64,000 nucleotides of DNA from Pascua guehoae (taxonomy: Eukaryota; Basidiomycota; Tremellomycetes; Trichosporonales; Trichosporonaceae): NCBI GenBank assembly GCA_001600415.1, contig BCJX01000001.1, forward strand, positions 491,877-555,876. The letters run 5' to 3'. Both the position numbers and the translations under genes were made by a program. The notes under the pieces are model-generated. The model saw nothing but the letters and a program-made list of their open reading frames with translations, searched no databases and had not been told where the DNA came from. The stretch's first letter is position 1; every line of letters starts with the position of its first letter. Positions 10,876-20,785 of this stretch are shown here, piece after piece.

Positions 10876-12308
10876 ATGTCCTCTCCCACAACGAGCTCCG
10901 CACCCGACCCCGTGGGCCCGAGCACGGCGCACCCCTCGACATTGTCTGAAGCCGACGCGACGACCACCGACGTCGCGGCACCGAGCCCCACCCCGTCCAC
11001 CCGGCTGCGCACCCGCCCGAAACCCCCGCCAAGTACATGGCGCACAGGCCCTCCCCCGGCTTCCGTGTCGCTCAAGGGCAATTCTCCCCCGTGCGCGGGC
11101 GCCCAGAGACACGCCAAGGTCGTCGCTGCGGCGCTTGCCAAAGTGGCCGCTGCACCGTACCCGCAGACTGGTGAGATCTGGGCGGGTAGCGCATCATGTG
11201 CCCAGAGTGGGAGCGAGCAGAGTCCACCTGTGAGTGAACATTCTCCCAACATGATTAACTGTGGGGATCAGACTATGTTTATGTGGGCTAGCCTTGTCCA
11301 GTATAGCAACCATATTGGATGTTCCCGGTGCCGAGTTGAAGATGGCATCAGGGAGCGATTGTGCAGAGAATGGCAACGGACAGAGGATGGCGATTTGCCC
11401 AGCACGGCGATGTATCGAGAATTGCTATCCCCCAGACTACCCCAATCCAAACTCTAGTGCTGACAACCCAGCTTCGCGATAGGAAGACGAGTGAACCCAT
11501 CCTTCTGGAAACGCTGGCCCACATCTGCGACACTCTCGGCGCATCCGACGATGCCGAATCGCGCGCAACGCTGGCTACAGTCATGAGAGTGTGCAAGAGT
11601 GCCTATTACACATGGGCTCTCGCACTCTACCGAACACTCGTGGTCGGACCACAACTGGGTCGCGTGCTCGCGGACCTGCAGCCGTTCGCCGCCGAGGAGG
11701 ACGCGGCCGAGAAATTGCCACTGCCGTCCTCGCTCCCTCCGCTGATCGGCAAGCGGGCCCTTCTCGGATTTACCCGCCACCTCGTCGTCGGCGACGTCAA
11801 GCTCCTCCACTCTGGCGTGTTGCTCCGCATCACCCAGGTGCTGGGCGAGCGGATGCCGGCTCTGTCGGAGACAGATGGCCCCCAAAGGCGCATGGCAACA
11901 TGGGCAACGAAGAGGCCAGCCCTGTTCCACGCAGTGCGCACGGTGACAATGTCCGCCACCGGACTGATGTCACTGCAAGACTTGTACTCGAGCGACCACA
12001 GCAATACATTCTTCTCCGACCAGAGTTCCCACCCCATCACCCCCTTCCTCTACTCGGAAGTGGAACCGACCTCGGTAATTTTCAGAATGCCGACGAGGTC
12101 CCATATCCGCGTCTACCTCGATCTGCGTGTGCCTGGCAGGAGGGGCTCGCTTTATCACTTCATCGCCGAGGGCAAGTTTCTACAGTGCCTCGACAAGTAC
12201 CGCGGACAGTGGAAAGATGCCGCCTGGTACGTGGCTCTGCGTCGCCACTGGCCACTCGACGAACTGTCGTGCACTGGTGATGTCGCGGGGGACGAGGAGG
12301 AAGATTGA
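10876..12308 (+). CDS. F-box-like family protein, copy 6
   Basis: Exons 10876-11229 and 11472-12308 give 396 residues. The donor is GTGAGT and the acceptor TGCTGACAACCCAG, phase 0, at the family position. Exon 1 (MSSPTTSSAPDP...) is Pro/Thr/Ala-rich and, unlike its sisters, lacks the basic MGC-type start. Exon 2 starts with an F-box-like helix (ILLETLAHICDTLGASDD), then TVMRVCKSAYYTWALALYRT. The Cys/His motif is missing. PLIGKRALLGFTRHLVVGD, LFHAVRTVTMSATGLMSLQD and AAWYVALRRHWPLDEL follow, with an acidic end. This copy is the closest relative of the broken copy at 13466-13852. Confidence 0.75.
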
Positions 12309-12625
12309 CGACGACCATATGGCATCCTTTGCTGTCCTTCACACTTGATAGGTAGTTTTCTCATTAGTCTGCAACAGTGTTTATGTGACTCGAAACTTCA
12401 GTGGCATGTCCATCATACGTGTGGAGGCTCCTGAGATGTTGCAGAGTAGGCCGCCCATCGTGATGAAGACGACTACGTGACACTCGATGAAGACAGAGCA
12501 TTTACACACAATGTGTCAACCACGGTGCGTGAGTCTCAGCGAGTACAAAAAAAAAAAAAAAAAACAATTCAGAATAACCAAGAGTTTGTTGCTCAGCCGC
12601 TATGGTTGAGACCAGAAATGTCGAA

Positions 12626-12757
12626 TGAGCGATAGAGCGATGCATCGCATGAATGCGCGCGAGCGCGTATATGAAGGGTATGAGCGATGGCTCGTGCGTA
12701 CGCGCGACGGCCCATGCGTACGTACGACAGCGCGTGCGAGGCTCGAGTCCCACAACC
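12626..12757 (+). repeat. Dispersed SINE-like repeat, subfamily B, copy 1
   Basis: Begins GAGCGATAGAGCGATGCAT, passes a TATATGAAGG stretch and ends GTGCGAGGCTCGAGTCCC. TGGCTCGTGCG about 50 nt before the end resembles a tRNA A box, and GGCTCGAGTCC is one base from the B-box consensus. The same arrangement occurs at 15425 and 31589. Confidence 0.6.
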
Positions 12758-13089
12758 CCAACGCCATGCCATGGTACAGGTGCGTCCCCAAATTCATGAG
12801 ACTACACGGCCAAATGATGGCATGGCAAGCAACCACGCTGGTGTTCCCTACTCGTTGTACCCTGCATTTCGTGCGTGTGCGTGCACCCAAGCTCACCGTG
12901 GCAGTCTCACAACTTTTCCGACACACCTGCCTGAATGCTGAAAGGAGCCGTGTTGGGCGTGTCTAGTGAATACGTTTCATGTGGTACACGTGCTCTGGCA
13001 ACTCTAGGTTGTCCCAAAACTGGCCTTGGCTTGCCAGTTACAAGACCAGAGGGCACTAGCACAATTATGCCAACTGGCTCATTCTGCCA

Positions 13090-13255
13090 CATCCACGATG
13101 TGTTGGTTGGAGCGAGCTCGCCCGAGCTCGCCCGGGCTCCCACCTTGATCGAGTGAGCTGTGCGCGTACGCACGCAGTATATAGGCCATCTCGGTAGACT
13201 GTATTCAGCATACATCGCTCTATCCCTCGCTCGGCACGATGCACTATACGACATT
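13090..13255 (-). repeat. Dispersed SINE-like repeat, subfamily A, copy 2 (inverted)
   Basis: Read on the minus strand, it shows the GATAGAGCGATG start, the block ACAGTCTACCGAGATGGCC and GAGCTCGGGCGAGCTCG, in the same order as the copy at 7881. Confidence 0.65.
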
Positions 13256-13465
13256 AGACGGAACAATAGATCTCGCCTGTACAGCACACTCTGCGTGATG
13301 GGCACACATCCCCTGATGTGTACACCTGTCTCACTGCCATGTGATGTGATGTGCACAGCACTCTTGCATCACAGCGGGCACCCACCAGCTATATAGAACT
13401 AGCCGACCCAACTCTTGTTACTCTCTTTCACCAGGCCCTCTCTTCTTCCCCGTCATACCATCTAA

Positions 13466-13852
13466 ATGCAGACTCGGTCCCATATCCGCGTCTACACCCA
13501 CCGCCACCCAAAGTCGGTGCATGGTTACGGGTCCGACCTGCAATTTGAAACCTGCCTCAATAAGCACCAGTGACAGTGGAGAGAGCTCGATTCGTACGTG
13601 GCTCTAAGTCGCCACTGGCCCCTCGACGAAGGGTCGTGCACCAGCGATTTGACGGCCAGCTGTCCCCGCCGAGCGTCGACCAGGCCACGTTTGGCCATCC
13701 CCAACCTGGGGTTGACGATTCGCTCCGCCTCTGTGCAGAGGAAAGGAATGATCGGGTGGGCCGCCGGGTGAAGCAGAGTGGTTTGCCCCTTTGGGCGCGT
13801 GCAAGTCTTGCAGTGACATTAGTCCCGTGGCGGACATTGTTTGTCGACAAGG
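13466..13852. pseudogene. Broken, partly inverted relic of copy 6
   Basis: On +, 13471-13648 repeats two pieces from the 3' end of copy 6 (TCCCATATCCGCGTCTAC and CGTACGTGGCTCT..GTCGCCACTGGCC) with frame breaks. On -, about 13848-13700 repeats the preceding part of the same gene, including ACAATGTCCGCCACSGGACT and a peptide block SATGLMSLQDL. The two parts now point in opposite directions, so the copy was duplicated, split and partly inverted. It cannot encode the family protein. Part of it may have been taken up as a 5' exon of copy 7 (donor GTGAGT at 13891). Confidence 0.75.
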
Positions 13853-14017
13853 CGTGCCATGCGGTTGATGTGGACGGAGCGCTATGGCCTGTGAGTTAGA
13901 ACCTCCCGTGCACAGCTGCTACATCTGTAGCGGTAGGGACTGCAACGAGCTTGAGTGTGTCGGATTGGGGATGGACTTGAACCAGAACGTGCCCAGATCT
14001 CAGGCTGACCACCCCAG

Positions 14018-14782
14018 ACCTCCAACCATCAAGGGCGCCCCCCTCCCCCCGACGTCCTCGCCACAATATGCGAGATCCTCATTGAGACCAATGACAAGGC
14101 ATCCGTTGCAACCATCATGCGTTGCTGCACGTGGTCTTACCACGTTGGCGCATGCGTGCTCTACCGTACGCTCGAGCCCGGGCCCAAATTTGCGCGTCTC
14201 GTCCAAGATGTGCGTGGAATGCGCACGCGACCAGAGGTGAAGGGGCGCCGCTGCGACCTGCATCGTGAGGTGTGCGACACCGAGGATGGGTGCTCGGGGG
14301 CAGAGTCGCTGCCCGCTCCCATCGGTAAGGCGGCGTTGCTTCGGTACTGCCGCACGCTTGTCATCGCGGACGTATTCGCCCAGTACCCCATCGTCCTCCA
14401 CAACCTCGTCACGCGTCTCGGGGACAGAACTCTTCGCCACTCGTCGACACGCGGGGGTCGAGTCGCGACGTGGAGCACAACACGACCCATGCTCTTTGCC
14501 GGGGTGAAGGCCGTGCGCGTCACACCCCAAGGCTTCTTGGCCGTCAACTGGCTGTGCCGCCCCCACCGACATTATTCGCGCCCGCCCCACCCCGAACACG
14601 GCTTCATCCGTTTCCTGTCCACCGAAGTGGCACCGCCCACCTTCGATGTCACGTACCCATCGGATTCGGAAATGGCCCAGCACTTCGGCGTCTCTCTTGC
14701 CGTCTCCGCGAACAATGTCGCCCAATTCCGCCAACAAGCTTCTTGGGTCGGCGCGCTCCGCTCACACTGGCGCATTTGGTAG
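14018..14782 (+). CDS. F-box-like family protein, copy 7 (5' exon unresolved)
   Basis: The second exon is clear: acceptor CTGACCACCCCAG ends at 14017, phase 0 as in the other copies, and the frame runs to 14782 (254 codons plus stop). Blocks are PPPPDVLATICEILIETND, TIMRCCTWSYHVGACVLYRT, RRCDLHREVC, APIGKAALLRYCRTLVIADV, LFAGVKAVRVTPQGFLAVN and the end SWVGALRSHWRIW. No good start codon exon was found. An open frame without ATG ending at a phase-0 donor at 13891 precedes it, but that frame is made from the inverted relic of copy 6. The gene may therefore be 5'-damaged, or may use an upstream start I cannot identify. Confidence 0.62.
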   Translation, partial: TSNHQGRPPPPDVLATICEILIETNDKASVATIMRCCTWSYHVGACVLYRTLEPGPKFARLVQDVRGMRTRPEVKGRRCDLHREVCDTEDGCSGAESLPAPIGKAALLRYCRTLVIADVFAQYPIVLHNLVTRLGDRTLRHSSTRGGRVATWSTTRPMLFAGVKAVRVTPQGFLAVNWLCRPHRHYSRPPHPEHGFIRFLSTEVAPPTFDVTYPSDSEMAQHFGVSLAVSANNVAQFRQQASWVGALRSHWRIW

Positions 14783-15222
14783 ACCGAATTCGGTAGACCG
14801 CATTTGGTTAAGGTGTGGGTGTGTTCGTGGAGTGGATGTGTTGTACAGCACCACGGTGACACTCTGTTGAGACAACTGTGCTTGGTGTCATTGCCATGCA
14901 TAGCATTGAGGTGGTGGGGACGTGGGGACTAGAGTGTTGGAGCATTTGTGGCGTTGCAGTGTTTGGTTCCCTCGACCATGTGGCCTGGCCCTTGTCCGTT
15001 GAATGGCTGGTCGGATCGTGGGACCCTCGCCGAATCTCCATCTACTTTTCACTTTGTAAACTCCCTCGTGCAAATTCGCTCGACTCGTTGCCATAACATA
15101 GAGGCAATTACGGTGGCACACACTGAGGCTCCTAGTCGGCTCCTAGTCGGCTCCAACGTCCAAGATCAACACTCGTACTCTGAATCCCCCTCTTGTCCCA
15201 GGCCGCGCTCGCAAAGTATTGC

Positions 15223-15340
15223 TGTCAATAGAGCGATAGAGCGATGCATGTTGAACACAGTCTACCGAGATGGTCTGTATACTGTGTGCGAGCGAGTGAG
15301 GAGCGAGCTCAATGAGCTCAAGCTCGGGCCAACCAACAAT
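15223..15340 (+). repeat. Dispersed SINE-like repeat, subfamily A, copy 3
   Basis: Has AGAGCGATAGAGCGATGCAT, ACAGTCTACCGAGATGG, a GCGAGCGAG run and AAGCTCGGGCCAACC, in the same order as at 7881. Confidence 0.65.
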
Positions 15341-15424
15341 TGCGACTACCACTTTCACTTTGAGCTTGAGTGTGAAGTTGAGCATCGGCATGTTCTGCGT
15401 AAGCCCAAAGGTACGATATGTGTT

Positions 15425-15560
15425 GTAGTGAGCGATAGCGCAATGCGTAGATAGAGTGCGCGCGAGATTATATGTACTGCAGAGAGCACTCGGTAGCTCG
15501 AGTGTATGTATGACGGCGAGTGCGTGTGCGCACGTGCGAGGCTCGAGTCCCTACAACAAG
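15425..15560 (+). repeat. Dispersed SINE-like repeat, subfamily B, copy 2
   Basis: Starts GAGCGATAGCGCAATGCGT and ends GTGCGAGGCTCGAGTCCC. GGTAGCTCGAGTG resembles a tRNA D-arm/A box, and GGCTCGAGTCC a B box. Confidence 0.6.
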
Positions 15561-15955
15561 ATCTCCCTGTTACTGACGATTCATGCATGTTTGGTCCTGT
15601 ATTTCCTTGAAGAAAAAGGCCCTGAAAAGGTGACATGCGCTCACCGAGCTCAAAGTTAGACCTCCTCAATGCTTAGCGAACGCGCCTGTGGATTGCGCTG
15701 TAATAGACAGTTTACTGTAGCCAGATGTCGGGAGAGATGCAAAAATACAGCACATTCAGAATGCAGGCTTGCAGGATGGCTTACTGCCACATCGCCACAT
15801 GTGGAATTCTGACCCGCGTACCCTGCACCCTGCACCCGGCGACACACCAACGCTGGACAATACTGACAAACACTTGTCAACTCGACAACCCTTCCATTCT
15901 CTACTTCTCTTTCGTCTCTTGTACCACTTCTTCCCCATTCTGTAGTGTAACCACC

Positions 15956-17680
15956 ATGGGCTGCTTGTTCTCCTTCAAACAGCTGACCCTCCACAAGCGC
16001 CGGCGTGGCCGCCAGCAAGAGCAGCCCGGCCACCCACCTCCCCATCCCGACACCCACGCCTCTCCGCGGCCGCCGAGACTTCCCCCGATCCCAGGTGCCG
16101 CGAGCGCACTCGCCGCGTCCACGCCGCTCCCTGGAGCGCACACCAGCACTTCCGGGGCTGGGACGGTCCCAAACGTCCCCACGCTACCCTCCGCGCCCTC
16201 CACTGCCGGCTGGGCGAGCTCCGTGTTGGCCACCGCGGTACTCGCGGCGGGAATGACAGTTGGGCCGTCGACAGACGCCGTCCCCGCTCCCACCGCGCTC
16301 CCTACCGCGCCCCCCACCGCGCCGCCCACCCCAGCCACCGTTAGTGTTGACGAGACGCAAGGAGAGAGTGTGAGTGACCACCAACCAGACCCCAATCGTG
16401 GAGGGCAGGAGGATAAACGAATGCTCCTCTCGGTGCAAGGGCTCCCAAGTATTCAAAGTTATGGTGCTGATGGTCCAGGAGCAAAAGAACGGCATTGTCC
16501 AGGACACGGTTGTTGGAGACAGCCCAGAAGACCAGGTGAGCAACTTACATGTCCTAGCTCGGCCTACGTTATCGGTTGGGTCACCGCCTTGAAGGACATG
16601 GATGGCCAAATGACCACCGTCTGCGCCAATTCTCACACCTAACGTGTTTCAGTACTGACAAGCTAGAAGAGTCTGAGGCACGCAGTCGAGGAGCCGGCTG
16701 TTACCGTTAGCGAGCACGAGCTAGGAGAGAGCGAGAGTACCACCTGCCCCTCACCGTTCATGGAGCCATCTCGATATCAGGTCACAGACGACTTGGACCA
16801 AATTGGGCATCTACCTCTACACCCTCGATATACCGTGCTGACAACCCAGGCGTCACAGAGTGATGCGCACCAGAAGACCGTTGTTGGTGACCGTCGAGCC
16901 GAGAGCGATCCTGTGCAGCTGCCGCACGACATGCTGTACCTTGTCATCCGCCACCTGGGTGACGACAAGGACCAACTCTCTCGCGCAGCTCTCTCCGCCA
17001 TCATGCAGACGTCTCGGTGGGCGTATCGCGCCGCCGCGGGCGTGTTGTACGAAACGATAAAGCTAGACCGAGACGCGCACCGCTTGTTTTCAGACCTGGC
17101 GCCCATCTGCATGGCGGGACACGACAAGGACAAGAGTCTGTACGGGCGTTGCCTGTGCAAGCGGTGCAATCAAGGGAGTGCGCCATCAGCAGGTGCTGCG
17201 ACTGTTCCTATGGGCAAGAGGGCGCTCCTGCGCTACACGCGCCACCTCATTGTGCACGATATGCACCTCTTCCCAACTGTAGCGCAGTCAATTGTCTCCA
17301 AAGTCGGGCCGAGGTTCAACTACCACCGCGACCCTCCACCATCGACGAGGTACTACAGTTGTAGGTTCTGGAAGACGGGCCGCGAAGCCATCTTCAGCGG
17401 CGTCCACTGCGTGACGATTACGGGAAGAGGCTACATGACACTTGTGGGACTCGGGTGGATTTCAACGGACCCAGAGAACCCATCTCTCACGTTCCTCCGT
17501 CACGAGGTAGCCCCGACCACTCTGCGGTACGTGAGGATCCGCCCCCACACCGAGGACACCACGCCCCCGAGCCCGGATTCGGTCAAGCCCACCTATTGCT
17601 CTCACTGGTGGTGGCTCGATATGTCGCTCCGTCCCTACTGGTCTCTTCAAGAGCCCCCGTTCGAAGTCAGCCTTGAGTAG
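15956..17680 (+). CDS. F-box-like family protein, copy 8
   Basis: Exons 15956-16369 and 16850-17680 give 414 residues. The intron is 480 nt (GTGAGT...TGCTGACAACCCAG), phase 0, at the family position. It starts MGCLFSFKQLTLHKRRRGR. Gly2, Cys3 and Ser6 make this the copy that best fits an N-myristoylation plus palmitoylation signal. A Pro/Ala/Thr-rich segment follows, then in exon 2 LPHDMLYLVIRHLGDDKD, AIMQTSRWAYRAAAGVLYET, a degenerate Cys motif (RCLCKRC), VPMGKRALLRYTRHLIVHD, a GVHCVTITGRGYMTLVGL block and the short end YWSLQEPPFEVSLE. The long intron could hide a further small exon. The stop lies about 450 bp from the convergent copy 9. Confidence 0.73.
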
Positions 17681-18129
17681 CGCGTGGCAGGCGCGGCAGG
17701 CGCTCGTGATCATCCGACTTGGCCATCCGAGGATAACCCTACTCGACTGCTGTTTGCTCGTCTCACGTGGTCGGTCGATCGGTCTGTCTCTCGCTCAACC
17801 ACAATCCACTCTGGTCATTGCACTCTGCCCTATGCAAACTCATTGGTTCTGTTTCTACAACACATGAAGAGTCAATATTATCTGGGCCCATGAGCCGCGT
17901 TCGAGTTCGTTGGGAGACTGCCGTCGAGAGAGACCGCCTTAGGACGTCGTGAAAATGTTTGGCATCAATGGACGTGACTCGTGACTAGAGTAGTATAGCT
18001 ATGATACACGCTACGGCTCTTTAGTAGGCTCAAACCAACGCCAGCACTCTGAAACCGCCGCGGGCCGGCACGGCCAATGCTAGTGACTACCGTAGTGCGT
18101 CCAAGTGCAGTTCGCAGTCGAAACACGCA
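17681..18129. other. Convergent 3' intergenic, copies 8-9
   Basis: Nothing recognisable. It separates the 3' ends of two convergent genes. Confidence 0.5.
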
Positions 18130-20785
18130 TCAAAAGCGCGGCGCAGACAGCGAACGGCTGCTGCTGCGCGAGCTGGCGCGCTTCTGGCGAATCATGCCCG
18201 TGACGCCGTCGTCGGCCCATGCGTGAGTCTTGTCCTGGCGGTCAGCACGTGCTTGGGGATGGTGATAAAGTCGGCCAGCGGCGGCGGCAAAGATCCAGCC
18301 ACCGCTCGGCTACCTAGCCGCGGTTTATGACAACTGGTGCCGTCCCACTTTGTGCCTGTACAGTGTGGATGGGTTTCCGATCACCGATCGTGGGTGGGAA
18401 CAAGACCCCGCAATTGAGGGACGGCAGGGATGCAGTGGAGACCGAGGAGGATGCAGGCACAAGGACAGGCAAAAGTACGATTGTGGCAGGAACGAGGCAC
18501 AGGAACCACCCAAAAACAAAAACGTTTCCGGCCCTACGAGCTGCATCTCGTGGCAATCACGCGCATACACGCACATGTGCGCATGATCGTACGCCAGATT
18601 GGGCCAGATGGCTCGATGGATCGATGACAAGCTCATCGAAACTCTAAACTCACACAGGTGCGGTTGAAGTTTGCGGGGTCAATCTCGTGGTCCTGCAGTG
18701 CGCTGCCTCGGGCCGTCCGGCCGCAGCAGGCGCACGGCGAGACGTCGGCGTGGTGCGGCATGGACAGGACGAATGCGTCACCGACATCGGCCGCAATGTG
18801 TTCCTTGTAGCACGCAATGACCTCGGTGTACTCTTCGGCACAGTCGCAGTCGAGGACAAAGTTGGCGCCGACGTTGGCGAGCTCGAGTTCGCGGACCTTG
18901 CGTGTGCTGCTGAGCATGCGGATCATGCGCGCGCAATCGTGCCACATGCCGCCAGAGTTGCGCACGCCATCGGGGTCTTGACAGGTGGTGCTGGTCGTGT
19001 TGGGGAAGGTCTCCGTCGAGGGAGTGTGGTCGTTGGTGGCGTCGTGATTGTCGTTATGGTCGTGATAGTCGTTGTGAGGTGGGTCGTGATGGTCGTTAAG
19101 ATCAATGGAGGTGATGGCTGTCTCTGTGGGGGGAATGTCGCTTGCAGGGTTGTGCTGGAGGGCAAAGATGCGCATGCGTCTCGCGGTAAAGCTCGGGAAG
19201 TGGTGGAAAGCAAAGTCATGCAGGGTAATCTCGTCGATGGGCCAGTATGCGCACAGCTCAACGAGCCACGGGGCAACGTCGCGCACATACTTGCGGCGTC
19301 TCGTCCCGGACTTGCTCTGGACGTCCGCCATGGTGGGGTACTGCACGCATACGGTGGGAGGGGCAACGTCGGCGGCGAGCATGGCGACGAGCGGGTGCGG
19401 TTGCTTGTGGTACTTGGGGTTCAGGTGGTGCCGTTGGAAGTCGAGGTATGCCTGCGCGCTGATGGTGACTCTCTTTACGCGGCTGAATACTGGCGAGCGG
19501 GCTGCGTCCCACACCTCCATGCCGCTGTCTCCTTTGGCCCAGTGCCGGTCCGTCCGTGGACCGAGCTGGGAGACAACGCGAGCCGCCGCCTCGGATGGGG
19601 GGATGCCAGTGATGACCAGGTGCTGGGTATAGCGGAAGAGTGCTAGCTTGCCGATCGGCGACGGGGCTGAGGACGGTGATCGGTCCGAGTTCGGGGTCGA
19701 AGCGTTCGGGACCTGGCACCGGGCGTTGTGCTTCTCACACCACCGCCCTTGGTCGTTCCCGAGAGTCTCTGCACGGATGCCCGCAAACAGACGCTCCAGA
19801 TTGTGTGCGCGGATCTCAATGCGGCGATACAGCGACCGTGCGGCTGCGTGGTAGGCGTAGCTGGCCGTGCGCATGACGTTTGCGAGGGCGGCACGCGAGG
19901 CATCATCGTCGTCGTTGGCGAGGTGGTCGCACACAAGGCAGAGGATCTCTGGGGGCAGAGGACCGCGCTTGTCGACTACACGGCGCTATGTCGTCAGCGT
20001 GGGGTGTATGGCGGTGAGTTGGAGATGGGAACCGGGTGTATGGCGGTGAGGTTGGAGATGGGAACCTGCCACACGATGGCAACATGCTATCCAACACATG
20101 CATGAGTGCCGCTCGTCAACGACAGCACGACAGTGGACTGCTGGAAACGGCAGCCACCTGTCCTCCTTCTGCAGTATCGCGGAGTGTTGAGGCCGAGGCT
20201 GAGACACCTGCCAAGGATATCTACCCCGCCAACGTTGCGGCCAGCACCGGCAGCATTACAGAGCCCTCGGCTGCTGGGAAGAAGGAGCGCAAGCTTGCGT
20301 ACCCCGCTTCCCCAGTCTCCTGACTCATACTGTTGCAGAGCACGTTCATCAAGCTGAAATGCCCATGCCCCTTGGCGTCACACAGCGCCCAGTGCCGTCC
20401 TCCACCAACGATCGCCCGAAGCACGGCCATTGTCCTCCTGAGGGAGATTGTTACTCACGCGTTTCCTCGGCGCCAGGTCGCTCTCGCCACCCTCTGGGTC
20501 CATACTCAGGCCATGGAAGATGGAGACAGTCGACGGCGTGAGGGGGCTCCCGGGCGCAAAGCTCGTCCTACGCGACGAAGCCCTGGACGAAGCCCGCGAC
20601 GGCGACCGTGCACGCGGGTCAAAGAGCCGGGGGTCGAGGCGGAGGAGAGGCTTGTCACGCTTGAGCGTGTCGACGACGGGGATGCGGCGCGGACAGAGCT
20701 TGTAGAAGGGGTCCATGGCATTGCCGAGGTCGATGATGTCCGTGTCGTCGTCGAGGACGACGGTGGGCTGGTATACCACGGCCAT
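18130..20785 (-). CDS. F-box-like family protein, copy 9 (minus strand, His/Asp-rich insert)
   Basis: Proposed exons are 20785-20459, 19985-18654 and 18234-18130; all joins are phase 0 and total about 587 residues. Exon 1 starts MAVVYQPTVVLDDDTDIIDL and is Ser/Arg-rich near its end. The 473-nt intron ends CTGACGACATAG and could contain another small exon. Exon 2 has LPPEILCLVCDHLANDDD, VMRTASYAYHAAARSLYRR, GRWCEKHNARC, SPIGKLALFRYTQHLVITG, FSRVKRVTISAQAYLDFQ, WLVELCAYWPIDEITLHDF, then a low-complexity insert rich in His, Asp and Asn, and a CACCGR segment. The last exon (donor GTGAGT at 18653, acceptor CTGACCGCCAG) encodes DKTHAWADDGVTG and a Ser/Arg-rich end. Reading through instead would stop at 18633. 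The F-box-like core is firm; the first and last joins are tentative. Confidence 0.68.

Larger units (their letters stand above)
12309..13465. other. Intergenic, copy 6 to relic
   Basis: No gene is seen. It has a poly(A) run of 19 at about 12546-12564 and two copies of the dispersed tRNA-like repeat, one in each orientation. Confidence 0.55.
14783..15955. other. Intergenic, copies 7-8
   Basis: No gene is seen. It begins with a short direct repeat (gtagaccgaattcggtagaccgcattt) and contains two adjacent copies of the dispersed tRNA-like repeat, one of each subfamily. Confidence 0.55.

Noticed and set aside
18687..19646. 319-codon + strand frame
   Set aside because: Antisense to the F-box-like exon of copy 9; Val/Gly/Arg-rich composition is typical of a shadow frame.
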